61,358 nt of DNA from Nocardioides sp. (GCF_014360585.1 NZ_JACIXG010000024.1:1-61358), one strand, 5' to 3'. Shown: positions 19,758 to 28,806, counted from the first letter of the stretch. A program made the numbers and translations. Notes: generated by a model from the sequence alone, not told the origin.

Positions 19758-21259
19758 GAGACGCCCTCCTGGTGGGTGTTGCTCGAGGTGCTCAGCGCCG
19801 GGATCATCAACGAGGTAAGACCGGGGTCGAGCTCCTTGCTCAGCTCGTCGTACGTCACCGCGTGCGTCCCTGGGGTCGCACCGGCACGGCAGAACAGCAT
19901 CAGGACGCACCCTGAGCCCTCTTCAGCGGTGCTCCCGCCGCCGTTGGGCGTGGCCAGCCCGAGCCCGAGGAGACCTTCGAGGGTCTTCCCGATGGATCGG
20001 AGCAGGCCTGTCACGCACTCCGCGGGCGCGTCCGACTGTCCGGTCAGCGCCTCCTGGCAGGTGTCGATCGCACCGGCCAGCCCGCCCTCGTTGCAGACGT
20101 TCGTGAGGTTGTTGAGCCAGTCGAGAGCGGTCTTCTCGTCGGGGAGGGTCTTGATATGGCGGTTGATCTCATCGAGGCCCCAGCAGGCGGTGTCACCGAG
20201 CCGCGGCGCGTTCTGGAGCAGCGTGTCGAGGTTGAGGTCGACGGTGACGTCGAGGTTGACGAAGTCGCCCTGGTGCAGGTTTCGGGCGGTCTGCGGCGAA
20301 CCACCGACGGCCGCGTCGACGAACGGGTAGGTGAGGATCGTGTTCATCGACCGGACGAAGTCGTCGCCGGAGTCGGCCAGGTTCGAGAGGACCGGCTGAA
20401 GGTCCTTCACGATGCCGATGGTGTTGTCCTTGGACGCCCGGATGACGCGTACGCCGGTGTCGCCGAGCTGTTGGAGGGCCTCGAGCATCTTGACCAGATC
20501 GGCGCGCTGCGTATCGATGCTCGAGATCGCCGAGGGCAGCTCGTCGAGCGCGGCATCGATGGAGCCCATCTGTGCGTTGGTGGCCTTCGCCAGCGCATCG
20601 AGCGCCTCGATGGCCGCGACGATCTTCTCCTTGTTGTCGTCGAGCTCGCGCGCCAGCTGCTCCACCTGGCGAAGGACGGAGCGGGCCGCGTCCTCCCGAC
20701 CGGCGAGCGCCTTGTTGAGCTCTGTCGAGATCGTCTTCAGCTGGGCTACGCCGCCGCCGTTGAGCAGCAGGCTCAGCGCACTGAAGACCTCTTCGATCTC
20801 CGGGTTGCGGCCGGTCTGCGACAGCGGGATGGTCGAGCCGTCGTCGAGCTTGGTCGGCTCGGGCTCGGCGGGACGCTCGAGGGCGACGAACTTCTCGCCG
20901 AGCAGCGAGGTCTGCTGGATGGAGGCCCGCGCGTTGCTCGGTAGGTTGACGTCCTTCTTGAGCAACATCTCTACGGTCGCGACGCCGTCATCGAGCCAGA
21001 CCTTGTCGATCTTGCCGACGTCGATGTCCTCCAGCTTGACCGTCGACTGCGGCACCAGGTCGAGGACGTCCTGGAACTGTGCCGTCACCGAGATCGCGTC
21101 GTCGCCGGCGTCCACGCCACCCGGGAGCGGGAGGTCGTAGACGGAGAAGGTCCCGCAGCCGGTCAGCACCATGGCTCCGGCGATCACGCCGACGAACGTC
21201 TGGACGGCGCGCTTCATCGTGGTCCGCACAGCCCTCTTCGGATTCCGCTTCGGCATCAT
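19754..21259 (-). CDS. MceE-like MCE family lipoprotein
   Basis: 501 residues from the first of two adjacent ATGs (21259), with GGAGGT 6 bases upstream and a 4-base overlap with mceD. Lipobox MVLTGC places a lipidated cysteine near residue 34, as in MceE/LprK proteins, the only lipoprotein type of the six. MCE domain VTAQFQDVLDLVPQSTVKLEDIDVGKIDKV near 55-85, then a helical rod. The fifth position in the operon agrees. Confidence 0.92.
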   Translation of the reverse strand: MMPKRNPKRAVRTTMKRAVQTFVGVIAGAMVLTGCGTFSVYDLPLPGGVDAGDDAISVTAQFQDVLDLVPQSTVKLEDIDVGKIDKVWLDDGVATVEMLLKKDVNLPSNARASIQQTSLLGEKFVALERPAEPEPTKLDDGSTIPLSQTGRNPEIEEVFSALSLLLNGGGVAQLKTISTELNKALAGREDAARSVLRQVEQLARELDDNKEKIVAAIEALDALAKATNAQMGSIDAALDELPSAISSIDTQRADLVKMLEALQQLGDTGVRVIRASKDNTIGIVKDLQPVLSNLADSGDDFVRSMNTILTYPFVDAAVGGSPQTARNLHQGDFVNLDVTVDLNLDTLLQNAPRLGDTACWGLDEINRHIKTLPDEKTALDWLNNLTNVCNEGGLAGAIDTCQEALTGQSDAPAECVTGLLRSIGKTLEGLLGLGLATPNGGGSTAEEGSGCVLMLFCRAGATPGTHAVTYDELSKELDPGLTSLMIPALSTSSNTHQEGVS

Positions 21260-22398
21260 TCCTTCACCTCCACCAGGCCGCCGAGCGACATGTCGTAGGG
21301 GACCCCGTAGGACGAACCGGTGCCGAGACCGATCGCGGCGGACCGGTTGAGGCCCGGCAGCTGCCGGATCTGGGAGCAGGTCTCGGCGCTGCTGCCGTTC
21401 GTCGCCTGGTCCACGAGGCTGCACAGGAACGACGCCGGGTTCTCGAGGATCTCGTCGAGAACCATGGTGATGTTGGCGTTGGTGTCGAGCGTGCCGGTCT
21501 CCGGGTTGTAGGCCAGACCCAGGTTGTTGAGCGCCAGCGGCGCCGTCCGGAGGCTCTCGTCGAGCGCCTTGCGCTGCCGCACGAGCACCTTCGCGATCCG
21601 GTTCAGGCCCTGGATGTCCTCGCGCAGGATCGCCTTGTTCTCCCTGACGAACTGGGTCACCTTGGTCAGCGCCACCGAGAGGTTCTTCATCGACGCGGCG
21701 AGCTCTTCGCGCTCGCCCTCGAGCATCGAGGAGACCTCCGCGAGGGCTTGGGCGAAGTCACGTACGGTCTGGTCGTTCTCGGCGAGGGTGCCGACGAAGC
21801 CCTCGAGCTGCTCGGCGGAGTTGAAGAACTGCTCGTCGCGGTTGTCGAGCGTCTTGGTCAGCTTGCCGAGGTCGCCGACGGTCGAGTTGATCTTCTCGCC
21901 CTGCCCGCCGAGGTTCTTCGCGGTCTGCTGCAGCAGGTCGGTGAGGGCGCCGTTCTTGTTGGCGCCGTCCGGGCCGATCGCGACCACCAGGTCGTCGACG
22001 CTGGAGTAGATCTGGTCGAGCTCGACCGGGACCGAGGTCTTGGCGGTGCTCAGCACCGCGCCGTCGGCCAGCTTCTTCCCACCGTCGTACGCGGGGGTCG
22101 CCTGGACGTAGCGGTCACCGACGATCGAGGGCGAGATGACGACGGCCTTCGCGTCTGCGGGCAGGTGAACGTCGCGGTCGTACGTCATGGTGACCTTGAC
22201 GTCGGTGCCGTTCGGCTCGACGTCGGTCACCTTGCCGACAGCGACACCGAGCACCCGCAGGTCGCTGCCCTCGTAGAGCGAGACGGTGCGCGGGAAGTGC
22301 GCCACCAGCGTCTTCTCGCCGGTGTCGCGCACCAGCGCCCACACTCCGACGCCGAGGACGAGCGCGCCGATGATGATCGGGACGATGATCTTGTTCAT
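21256..22398 (-). CDS. MceD-like MCE family protein
   Basis: 380 residues from ATG 22398 (GGAGG 7 bases upstream, inside the hairpin arm). Membrane anchor KIIVPIIIGALVLGVGVWAL, MCE domain with VAHFPRTVSLYEGSDLRVLGVAVGKVTDV near 35-65 and VVISPSIVGDRYVQATP, followed by a predicted helical rod. Its start overlaps the TGA of the second small ORF, so its translation is probably governed by the RBS-sequestering hairpin. Confidence 0.92.
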   Translation of the reverse strand: MNKIIVPIIIGALVLGVGVWALVRDTGEKTLVAHFPRTVSLYEGSDLRVLGVAVGKVTDVEPNGTDVKVTMTYDRDVHLPADAKAVVISPSIVGDRYVQATPAYDGGKKLADGAVLSTAKTSVPVELDQIYSSVDDLVVAIGPDGANKNGALTDLLQQTAKNLGGQGEKINSTVGDLGKLTKTLDNRDEQFFNSAEQLEGFVGTLAENDQTVRDFAQALAEVSSMLEGEREELAASMKNLSVALTKVTQFVRENKAILREDIQGLNRIAKVLVRQRKALDESLRTAPLALNNLGLAYNPETGTLDTNANITMVLDEILENPASFLCSLVDQATNGSSAETCSQIRQLPGLNRSAAIGLGTGSSYGVPYDMSLGGLVEVKE

Positions 22399-22481
22399 GC
22401 CGCCACCTCCGTAGCGCAAGCGCCAGGATACGGACGCGGCGGCATGAAGGGCCTCAAGTTCATTCGCTGACGCTCACTCAT
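22395..22481 (-). CDS. 28-residue small ORF, mce operon copy 2
   Basis: ATG at 22481 overlaps the mceC stop (ATGA) and its TGA overlaps the mceD ATG. The peptide begins MSERQRMN, has MPPRPY in the middle and ends TEVAA. It is the same length as copy 1 (17623-17709) and identical at 15 of 28 positions; similarity extends upstream into the last codons of the preceding gene, both of which end Thr-Pro-stop. No known domain. Confidence 0.55.
   Translation of the reverse strand: MSERQRMNLRPFMPPRPYPGACATEVAA
22396..22446 (-). promoter_or_regulatory. RBS- and start-codon-sequestering hairpin, copy 2
   Basis: CATGCCGCCGCGTCCGTA pairs with TACGGAGGTGGCGGCATG (16 of 18) across a 15-base loop. The 3' arm holds the mceD ribosome binding site and ATG. 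Compared with copy 1, a stem pair has changed on both sides, which supports selection for the fold. Confidence 0.7.
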
Positions 22482-23455
22482 GGGGTCCTCCCTCCTGTGA
22501 GAGCCGGGACGGGAGGCATGTTCTGGATGTAGGTGTCCCACCAGGGGCCGTTGCCCAGGGTGTTGTTGAAGACCTTGTAGAACGGCGCCAGCAGCTGCAG
22601 CGACTTCTCCAGGCTCTCCTCGTTCTTCGTGAACACGTCGAGGATCACGTCGAGGCTCTCGAGCGCGGGCTTGAGGTCGGCTCGGCTGTCATCGACCAGC
22701 TGGGAGAGCTCCTTCGAGAGCTGCTGGGTGGAGATGAGCAGGTTGTGGACCGCCTCCCGACGCTCGACCAGCGCCGTGAAGAGCTGGTTGGCGTCGTTCA
22801 TCAGGGTGATGAGGTCCTCGTCGCGCTCGTCGAGCACCTTGGTCACCCGGTCGAGCTGGGTCAGGAGCGACTCGATGCGCTCGTCCTTGGCGGCCAGGTT
22901 TCGCGAGAGGTCCGAGACACCGGTGAGAGCGGCCTGGAACTCCTCCGGCGTCGACCGGGTCAGGTCGGCGAGGGTGGTGAGCGCCGCAGCGAGCTGATCC
23001 TTGTCGATGTTGGCGGAGGTGTCGGCCAGACCCTCGAAGGCCTCGACGACGTCGTAGGGAGACTCGGTGCGGTCCACCGGGATGGTCGCGCCCGCCCGCA
23101 TCTGGCCCTCGCCGGCCGGCTGCAGCTCGAGGAACATGTCACCGAGCAGCGTCTTCACCCGTACGCCGGCCCCGGAGGTCTCGCCGAAGTTGACCTTCTC
23201 GCGGATCTTGAAGCCGACCTTGACCTGGTTGCCGTCGAGCTCGATCGAGTCGACCTTGCCGACCCGGACGCCGGCCACCCGGACCTCGTCGCCGGTCTTG
23301 AGACCACCGGCCTCGGAGAAGTTGGCGTAGTAGGTGGTGCCGCCACCGATCAGCGGCAGGCTGTCGGCCTTGAAGGCCATCACCATCAGCATGACGAGGA
23401 CGGCGATCGAGACGGCGCCGATCTTGACAGGGTTACGTTCACGGAAGGGAATCAT
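22478..23455 (-). CDS. MceC-like MCE family protein
   Basis: 325 residues from ATG 23455, overlapping the mceB stop by ATGA. Basic N-terminus (MIPFRERNPVKIG), membrane anchor AVSIAVLVMLMVMAF, MCE domain TYYANFSEAGGLKTGDEVRVAGVRVGKVDSI near 40-70, then a long helical domain rich in Leu/Ser/Gln. Third MCE protein of the channel. The gene ends in Thr-Pro-stop within the start of repeat copy 2. Confidence 0.92.
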   Translation of the reverse strand: MIPFRERNPVKIGAVSIAVLVMLMVMAFKADSLPLIGGGTTYYANFSEAGGLKTGDEVRVAGVRVGKVDSIELDGNQVKVGFKIREKVNFGETSGAGVRVKTLLGDMFLELQPAGEGQMRAGATIPVDRTESPYDVVEAFEGLADTSANIDKDQLAAALTTLADLTRSTPEEFQAALTGVSDLSRNLAAKDERIESLLTQLDRVTKVLDERDEDLITLMNDANQLFTALVERREAVHNLLISTQQLSKELSQLVDDSRADLKPALESLDVILDVFTKNEESLEKSLQLLAPFYKVFNNTLGNGPWWDTYIQNMPPVPALTGGRTP

Positions 23456-24504
23456 CCGAGGTTGCACCTCGCTTGACCGGGCTTGTAGAGGTCGATGAAC
23501 TGGTCCTTGCCCTCAGCGTCTCGGATCGTGCCGCGCATACCGCAGAGGTAGAAGTTGAACCAGCCGCCGTAGGTTGCCGTCGCACCGATCTTGTCCAGCT
23601 TGATCGGCTGGAGCTGGAGGGCGTCGTCGAGCTGCTTCTTGTCCTTGGCGACCTCGTCGGAGAACCGCCGAGCCTCGCGCAGGTCATTCAGCAGCGGGTC
23701 CTTCACCTCGTGCACCAGGTCCGCGGTCTCCACGGAGAGCGCCGAGATCTGGTCGAGCGACCCGAGGATCGCCTCGCGGTCGTTGTTGAGCCCGCCGACG
23801 AAGTCACGGAAGGTCACGATCAGCCTGGAGAGCTCCTTCTCCCGGTCGCCCACGTGCTCGAGCACCTCGGTGAGGTTGTCGATCAGGGCGTTGATGATCT
23901 GGTCCTTCTCGGCCAGCGTCGAGGTCAGCGAGGCCGTGTGGGAGAGCAGGCTCTCCAGCGTGCCGCCCTCGCCCTGGAAGACCTGGACGATCTCGTAGGA
24001 GAGGGTGTTGACGTCGTTGGGCGACAGCGCCTGGAAGAGCGGCTTGAACCCGTTGAAGAGAACCGTCAGATCGAGCGCCGGATGAGTCTGTCCGACCGGG
24101 ATGGTCTGGCCCTCCTGCATCGCCGACGCGTCGCCCACCAGCTGGTTGGTCAGCGCGAGGTAGCGCTGACCGATCAGGTTGCGGTACTTGATCGTCGCCT
24201 CGGTCGTGGTCGCGATCTGCTGCGCGCTGTCCACCGTGAAGGTGACCACTGCGGTGCGCGCGTCGTCGGAGATCTCGATGCCCTTGACCGAGCCGACCTT
24301 GACCCCGGCGATGCGTACGTCGTCGCCCTTGTTCACGCCGGTGACGTCGGTGAAGACCGCCTTGTACTCATCGGTCCGGCCGAACGTGACGTTGCCGATC
24401 GTGATCGCGAGCAGAGCGGTGGCCAGCGTCGTGACGATGATGAAGACGACCAGCTTCCAGAAGTCCTGGAAGGTCTTGGCGTCGAAGAGCTTCGTTGCGC
24501 TCAT
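23452..24504 (-). CDS. MceB-like MCE family protein
   Basis: 350 residues. ATG overlaps the mceA stop (ATGA). Membrane anchor FWKLVVFIIVTTLATALLAITIG, MCE domain AVFTDVTGVNKGDDVRIAGVKVGSVKGI near 48-75 and YRNLIGQRYLAL, a helical rod, and a C-terminal part with two cysteines (FYLCGMRGTI and GQARCNLG) as often seen in actinobacterial MceB. Second MCE subunit of the lipid importer. Confidence 0.92.
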   Translation of the reverse strand: MSATKLFDAKTFQDFWKLVVFIIVTTLATALLAITIGNVTFGRTDEYKAVFTDVTGVNKGDDVRIAGVKVGSVKGIEISDDARTAVVTFTVDSAQQIATTTEATIKYRNLIGQRYLALTNQLVGDASAMQEGQTIPVGQTHPALDLTVLFNGFKPLFQALSPNDVNTLSYEIVQVFQGEGGTLESLLSHTASLTSTLAEKDQIINALIDNLTEVLEHVGDREKELSRLIVTFRDFVGGLNNDREAILGSLDQISALSVETADLVHEVKDPLLNDLREARRFSDEVAKDKKQLDDALQLQPIKLDKIGATATYGGWFNFYLCGMRGTIRDAEGKDQFIDLYKPGQARCNLG

Positions 24505-25862
24505 TCGTAGCTCACCTCCGCTCCACGCGCGGCCGGACCGAGCATGAGCGCGCCGAGGTCGGGGACCTCGTCTGCGCTCATGCCCATCCCAGGGGCGAAC
24601 AGCTCGTTGATGACATCGGCCTCGGCCGACGTACCGACATAGGACAGGGCCGAGTATTCAGTCGACCCGGTGGCGGAGCGCATGACGCCCTTTCCGGTGG
24701 GCTCGTCGACGCCGTCGTCCTTGTTGGGGAACGGGGCGAAGGGCTTGTCCTGGTTCCACGACGCGTTCGGGAGCTCGCCGCACTGGGGACCGCTGTCCTC
24801 GCCGTAGCGTGGCTTGTCCTTGGTCGAGTACGGACGGGTCAGGTGCGGGATGGTCTCCAGCGTGATGTGGACGGTGTAGTTGCGGAACACCTCGGTGAAC
24901 TCGTCGGTCAGGATGTCCATGCCTCCGATCAGGCAGGGGAACATCGGCGCGTAGCGGGCCAGCGCCTGGGTGACCGGCCGGCCGACCTCACCGAGCTGGA
25001 TCAGCGTGTCTTCGTTGTCGTCGAGGAACCCGTCGGCAGTGTTCGAGAAGGCCGTGACGTCGGTCAGCATCTTGTTGAGCTGCACCTCGCGGTCCTCGAG
25101 CGTGGTCGCGGTGACGATGGAGTTGCGGAGGATCTGGCCGATCTCCGGCAGCACGGCCTGGTAGGTGCCCGAGACCTCGGTGGCGAGCTCGAGATCCTCG
25201 ATCAGCGCCGGGATCTCGGGATTCAGCCGCTTCAGGTAGGAGTCGAGGGTGTCGAGCGACTCGCCGAGCTTGTCGCCACGGCCCTCGAGCGCGGTGGCGA
25301 GCGCGTTGAGCGTGTTGTTGAGATCGGCCGGCTGGATCGTCCGCAGCAGCGGGTAGAGGTCACGCAGCACGGCCTGGACCTCGGTGGCCATCTTCGTCTT
25401 CTCGATGACGGCACCCCTCTGGATCGACTCGGTGAACTCGGTCTCGGGCGGGACCAGCGAGACGTACTTCTGTCCGAAGAGGGTCTTGGGGAGGATCGCC
25501 CCGGTCACGTCGGGGTGGACCTTGCTGATCTCGTCGGGGAACAGCCCCAGGGTCAGCTCGGCGCCCTCGTCGGTCGGCTTCATCTCGAGGACCTCGCCGA
25601 CGATGAGGCCGCGGACCTTGACGTCGGCACGGTCGGGGAGCTGGAGACCGACGCGGTCGGCCTTGAGAGTGATCTCCTCGAAGTTGCCGAACTTGTTGGT
25701 GAACTGCGCCCAGGTCAGGGTGAGCGCCGCGAGGACCAGCGCGATGAAGACGACCCCGAGGACCTTCCCCTTCTGCCTGCCCCAGGCGAGCGCCGCGGCG
25801 CTCCGCTTGCGCGGAGCGGGCACGTGGTGCTCGACGCCGTCACGGCTGAGTGTCTGAGTCAT
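24501..25862 (-). CDS. MceA-like MCE family protein
   Basis: 453 residues from ATG 25862, overlapping the yrbEB stop (ATGA). A basic leader precedes the membrane anchor (KVLGVVFIALVLAALTLTWAQF, about 33-54). MCE domain with ITLKADRVGLQLPDRADVKV near 65-84 and LPKTLFGQKYVSLVPP near 125. Helical domain, then an extended C-terminal region (PYSTKDKPRYGEDSGPQCG) longer than in the other five, as is usual for the first Mce protein. Substrate (steroid, fatty acid or other lipid) cannot be read from sequence. Confidence 0.92.
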   Translation of the reverse strand: MTQTLSRDGVEHHVPAPRKRSAAALAWGRQKGKVLGVVFIALVLAALTLTWAQFTNKFGNFEEITLKADRVGLQLPDRADVKVRGLIVGEVLEMKPTDEGAELTLGLFPDEISKVHPDVTGAILPKTLFGQKYVSLVPPETEFTESIQRGAVIEKTKMATEVQAVLRDLYPLLRTIQPADLNNTLNALATALEGRGDKLGESLDTLDSYLKRLNPEIPALIEDLELATEVSGTYQAVLPEIGQILRNSIVTATTLEDREVQLNKMLTDVTAFSNTADGFLDDNEDTLIQLGEVGRPVTQALARYAPMFPCLIGGMDILTDEFTEVFRNYTVHITLETIPHLTRPYSTKDKPRYGEDSGPQCGELPNASWNQDKPFAPFPNKDDGVDEPTGKGVMRSATGSTEYSALSYVGTSAEADVINELFAPGMGMSADEVPDLGALMLGPAARGAEVSYE

Positions 25863-26686
25863 CCTGCCAACCTCACCGTCGTCGTGCTGCCCCAGATCGC
25901 CATCGACAGCATCAGGTCGAGCACGGAGACGGCCACGATGCTCGTACGCACCGCCTTGCCGACCGCGACACCGACGCCGGCAGGACCGCCGGAGGCGTTG
26001 TAGCCGTGGTAGCAGTGGATCAAGATCACCACGATCGCGAAGATCAGCACCTTGCCGAAGGACCACAGCACGTCCACGGGCGGCAAGAAGGTGTTGAAGT
26101 AGTGATCGTAGGTGCCGGCGCTCTGGCCGTAGAAGAGGATCACGGTGAACCGGGTGGCGACGTACGAGGACAGCAGACCGACCACGTAGAGCGGGACGAT
26201 CGCGATCAGCCCGCCGATCATCCGGGTCGTGACCAGGAAGGGCAGCGACGGGATCGCCATCACCTCCAGCGCGTCGACCTCCTCTGAGATCCGCATCGCG
26301 CCGAGCTGGGCGGTGAAACCGCAGCCGACCGTCGCCGCGAGCGCGATCCCCGCGACCAGCGGGGCGATCTCGCGGGTGTTGAAGTAGGCCGACACGAAGC
26401 CGGAGAAGGCCGACGTGCCGAGCTGGTCGAGAGCGGTGTAGCCCGACAGCCCGACCTGGGCCCCGGTGAAGAAGGTCATCGCCAGGATGACGCCGACGGT
26501 GCCACCGATGACGGCCAGCGCGCCGGAGCCGAGGGTGACCTCGGCCAGGATCCGGAGGATCTCCTTCTTGTAGCGTCTGAGCGTGCGCGGGAACCACGCC
26601 ACCGCGCGCAGGTAGAAGCCGAGCTCGTCACCGAGGTGGTCGAGGCTCTTGGCCGGCTTCTCGTAGATCGACTTGATGGTCGCCAT
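25859..26686 (-). CDS. YrbE-type (MlaE) permease B of the mce operon
   Basis: 275 residues, GGAGGG 8 bases before the ATG. MlaE-family integral membrane protein: GGTVGVILAMTFFTGAQVG near 61-79, ISEEVDALEVMAIPSLPFLVTTR near 134-156 (the EExDALxxM coupling motif) and C-terminal HGYNASGGPAGVGVAVGKAVR. Pairs with YrbE-A and the Mkl ATPase to form the inner-membrane ABC core. Thirteen bp separate it from YrbE-A. Confidence 0.93.
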   Translation of the reverse strand: MATIKSIYEKPAKSLDHLGDELGFYLRAVAWFPRTLRRYKKEILRILAEVTLGSGALAVIGGTVGVILAMTFFTGAQVGLSGYTALDQLGTSAFSGFVSAYFNTREIAPLVAGIALAATVGCGFTAQLGAMRISEEVDALEVMAIPSLPFLVTTRMIGGLIAIVPLYVVGLLSSYVATRFTVILFYGQSAGTYDHYFNTFLPPVDVLWSFGKVLIFAIVVILIHCYHGYNASGGPAGVGVAVGKAVRTSIVAVSVLDLMLSMAIWGSTTTVRLAG

Positions 26687-26699
26687 TCGTCTCGCCCTC

Positions 26700-27485
26700 C
26701 TAACCGGACTTGCTCGGGATGATCTGCAGGAAGATCGCGCTCATCACGAAGTTCACGATGAACAGCAACAGGAACGTGATGACGACCGACTGGTTCACGG
26801 CGTCGCCCACGCCCTTGGGGCCACCACCGGCGTTCATGCCCATGTACGAAGCCACGATCGCCGCGATCAGACCGAACACGAGCGCCTTCGCGAGGCCCTG
26901 CCACAGGTCGGCCATCTGCGCGAGCGCGGTGAAGCTGGCCAGGTAGGCACCTGGGGTGCCGCCCTGGATGATGACGTTGAAGACGTACCCGCCCATGACA
27001 CCGACGATCGAGACCAGGCCGTTGAGGAAGACCGCGATCATCATGCAGGCGAGAACCCGCGGGACCACCAGACGCTGGATCGGGTCGATGCCCAGAACCA
27101 TCATCGCGTCGAGCTCTTCACGGATCTTCCGGGCACCGAGGTCTGCGGCGATCGCCGAGCCGCCGGCACCCGCGACCAGCAGAGCGGTCGCGATCGGAGC
27201 GGCCTGCTGGACGACCGCGAGGACCGCGGCCGAGCCGACGAAGGACTGCGCGCCGAACTGGGCCACGAGGCCACCGACCTGCAGCGCGATGACCGCACCG
27301 AAAGGGATGGCGACCAGCGCGGTCGGGACGATCGTCACCGACGCGATGAACCATGCCTGCTGGATGAACTCGCGGAACTGGAAGGGGCGCCGGAAGACGG
27401 CTCGCCCCACATCCAGCGCGAACGCGAAGAGCGAGCCAGCGGTCCCGATCGGCTTCAGGGCCCTGGCGGCGGTCAGAGATGACAT
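26700..27485 (-). CDS. YrbE-type (MlaE) permease A of the mce operon
   Basis: 261 residues. ATG overlaps the mkl stop by one base (TGATG). MlaE-family features: FGAVIALQVGGLVAQFGAQSF near 63-83, KIREELDAMMVLGIDPIQRLVVPR near 125-148 and GMNAGGGPKGVGDAVNQSVV near the C-terminus. First of the paired permeases that couple ATP hydrolysis to lipid transfer through the Mce ring. Confidence 0.93.
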   Translation of the reverse strand: MSSLTAARALKPIGTAGSLFAFALDVGRAVFRRPFQFREFIQQAWFIASVTIVPTALVAIPFGAVIALQVGGLVAQFGAQSFVGSAAVLAVVQQAAPIATALLVAGAGGSAIAADLGARKIREELDAMMVLGIDPIQRLVVPRVLACMMIAVFLNGLVSIVGVMGGYVFNVIIQGGTPGAYLASFTALAQMADLWQGLAKALVFGLIAAIVASYMGMNAGGGPKGVGDAVNQSVVITFLLLFIVNFVMSAIFLQIIPSKSG

Positions 27486-28468
27486 CAGTGAGGAGCCTTC
27501 GTTGGATCAGCTTTCATGCCGCCCGGCGCCATTGCCGCATCTGCCTGGAACGAGCCCGGAGGCGGGGTGACACCGTTCTCCCGGCACCAGGCGCCCGGCG
27601 GGCGCTGGTACTTGCGCGGGATGCCGTTGGACGGCTCGAGCTGCATCGGGATCGGCGGGAGCGGCGGCAGACCCATGTCCTTCTCGGCGGCCAGCTCGTC
27701 GGCGTCCTTCTCCTCGGACATACCGATCGGGCCGATCGTCTGAGCGTTGAGGAACTGCCGCACGACGGGCTCCTCGGAGCTCAGCAACATCTCGCGGGGA
27801 CCGTACATGGCCAGGTGCTTGTGGTAGAGCAGGCCGATGTTGTCCGGCACCGTACGCGTCGAGTTGATGTCGTGGGTCACGATCAGGAACGTCGCGTCGA
27901 TCTGCGCGTTCAGGTCGATGAAGAGCTGGTTGATGAACGCCGTACGCACCGGGTCCAGGCCCGAGTCGGGCTCGTCGATCAGCAGGATCTCGGGGTCGAG
28001 GACCAGCGCACGCGCCAGACCGGCACGCTTGCGCATACCGCCGGAGATCTCACCGGGAAGCTTGTTCTCGGCGCCGATGAGACCGACCAGGTCCATCTTC
28101 TCCATGACGATGTTGCGGATCTCCGACTCGCTCTTCTTCGTGTGCTCACGGAGCGGGAACGCGACGTTGTCGAAGAGGTCCATCGAACCGAACATGGCGC
28201 CGTCCTGGAACAGCACGCCGAACAGCTTGCGAACCTCGTAGAGGTCCCTCTCCGAGCAGCTGGCGATGTCGACGCCCTCGATGACCACAGAGCCCGTGTC
28301 GGGCTTGATCAGACCGATCAAGGTCTTGAGGAGCACGGACTTACCTGTGCCGGACGGCCCGAGCATCACGCTGATCTCGCCCGCAGGCAGCGTCAACGTG
28401 ACGTCTTTCCAGATGAGCTGCTTACCAAAGCTCTTGGTCAGCCCTTCGATCTTTACGTCTACACCCAT
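27485..28468 (-). CDS. mkl: Mkl/MlaF-type ABC ATPase of the mce system
   Basis: 327 residues. Walker A GPSGTGKS near 37, Q-loop LFQDG, signature ISGGMRKRAG near 142, Walker B LLIDEPDSGLDP near 162, H-loop VTHD. After about residue 245 comes the proline-rich C-terminal tail (GLPPLPPIPMQ...) that marks actinobacterial Mkl proteins. It heads the mce operon, unlike M. tuberculosis, where mkl stands alone between rplL and rpoB and serves several mce loci. Ribosome binding site weak (GAAGGGAG about 10 bases away). Confidence 0.93.
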   Translation of the reverse strand: MGVDVKIEGLTKSFGKQLIWKDVTLTLPAGEISVMLGPSGTGKSVLLKTLIGLIKPDTGSVVIEGVDIASCSERDLYEVRKLFGVLFQDGAMFGSMDLFDNVAFPLREHTKKSESEIRNIVMEKMDLVGLIGAENKLPGEISGGMRKRAGLARALVLDPEILLIDEPDSGLDPVRTAFINQLFIDLNAQIDATFLIVTHDINSTRTVPDNIGLLYHKHLAMYGPREMLLSSEEPVVRQFLNAQTIGPIGMSEEKDADELAAEKDMGLPPLPPIPMQLEPSNGIPRKYQRPPGAWCRENGVTPPPGSFQADAAMAPGGMKADPTKAPH

Positions 28469-28534
28469 CCGGGCCGGCTCCCTTCCTGTTCGCGGGGGTC
28501 TCCCTCAAGTCCCCTACTGCCCAACTAACGGCAG

Positions 28535-28577
28535 AGTGTGACAGTGGTTACGCATTTCCCGCGACACGCGTCACACT
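28535..28577. promoter_or_regulatory. Inverted AGTGTGAC half-sites upstream of the mce operon
   Basis: AGTGTGAC (28535-28542) and GTCACACT (28570-28577) flank 27 bases containing a related GTTAC. The site lies about 70-110 bases before the mkl ATG in an AT-richer patch with TTTACA and CATTAT boxes, so it is a candidate operator for the mce promoter. No regulator gene is adjacent. Confidence 0.4.
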
Positions 28578-28702
28578 TTTGTAAACCATAATGGCCTGCG
28601 AACGGTGACGGTGATCACCACCCGAGACGAAGTCCCCCGCTTACACCCGACGATCGGATCGGCGACCGGTCGTGGCTGGCGTGTGTTCAAGATAACGAAA
28701 CA

Positions 28703-28740
28703 AACCGCAGGGGGCTACTCCCGAGTAGCCCCCTGCGGTT
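28703..28740 (-). terminator. Rho-independent terminator of the rplJL operon
   Basis: Perfect 18-bp stem (AACCGCAGGGGGCTACTC with its complement) with a tiny loop, followed on the minus strand by TTTGTTTCGTT. This is the stronger of two hairpins after rplL. The 396-bp gap 28469-28864 holds both hairpins, the inverted operator-like site and about 100 bases (28590-28700) in which nothing was recognised. Confidence 0.9.
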
Positions 28741-28806
28741 CGAACGATCACAAAGCCGCACTGCAGCTTGACCGACCTGTGGCGGAACTGTTTCCGCAAT
28801 GTAGCA

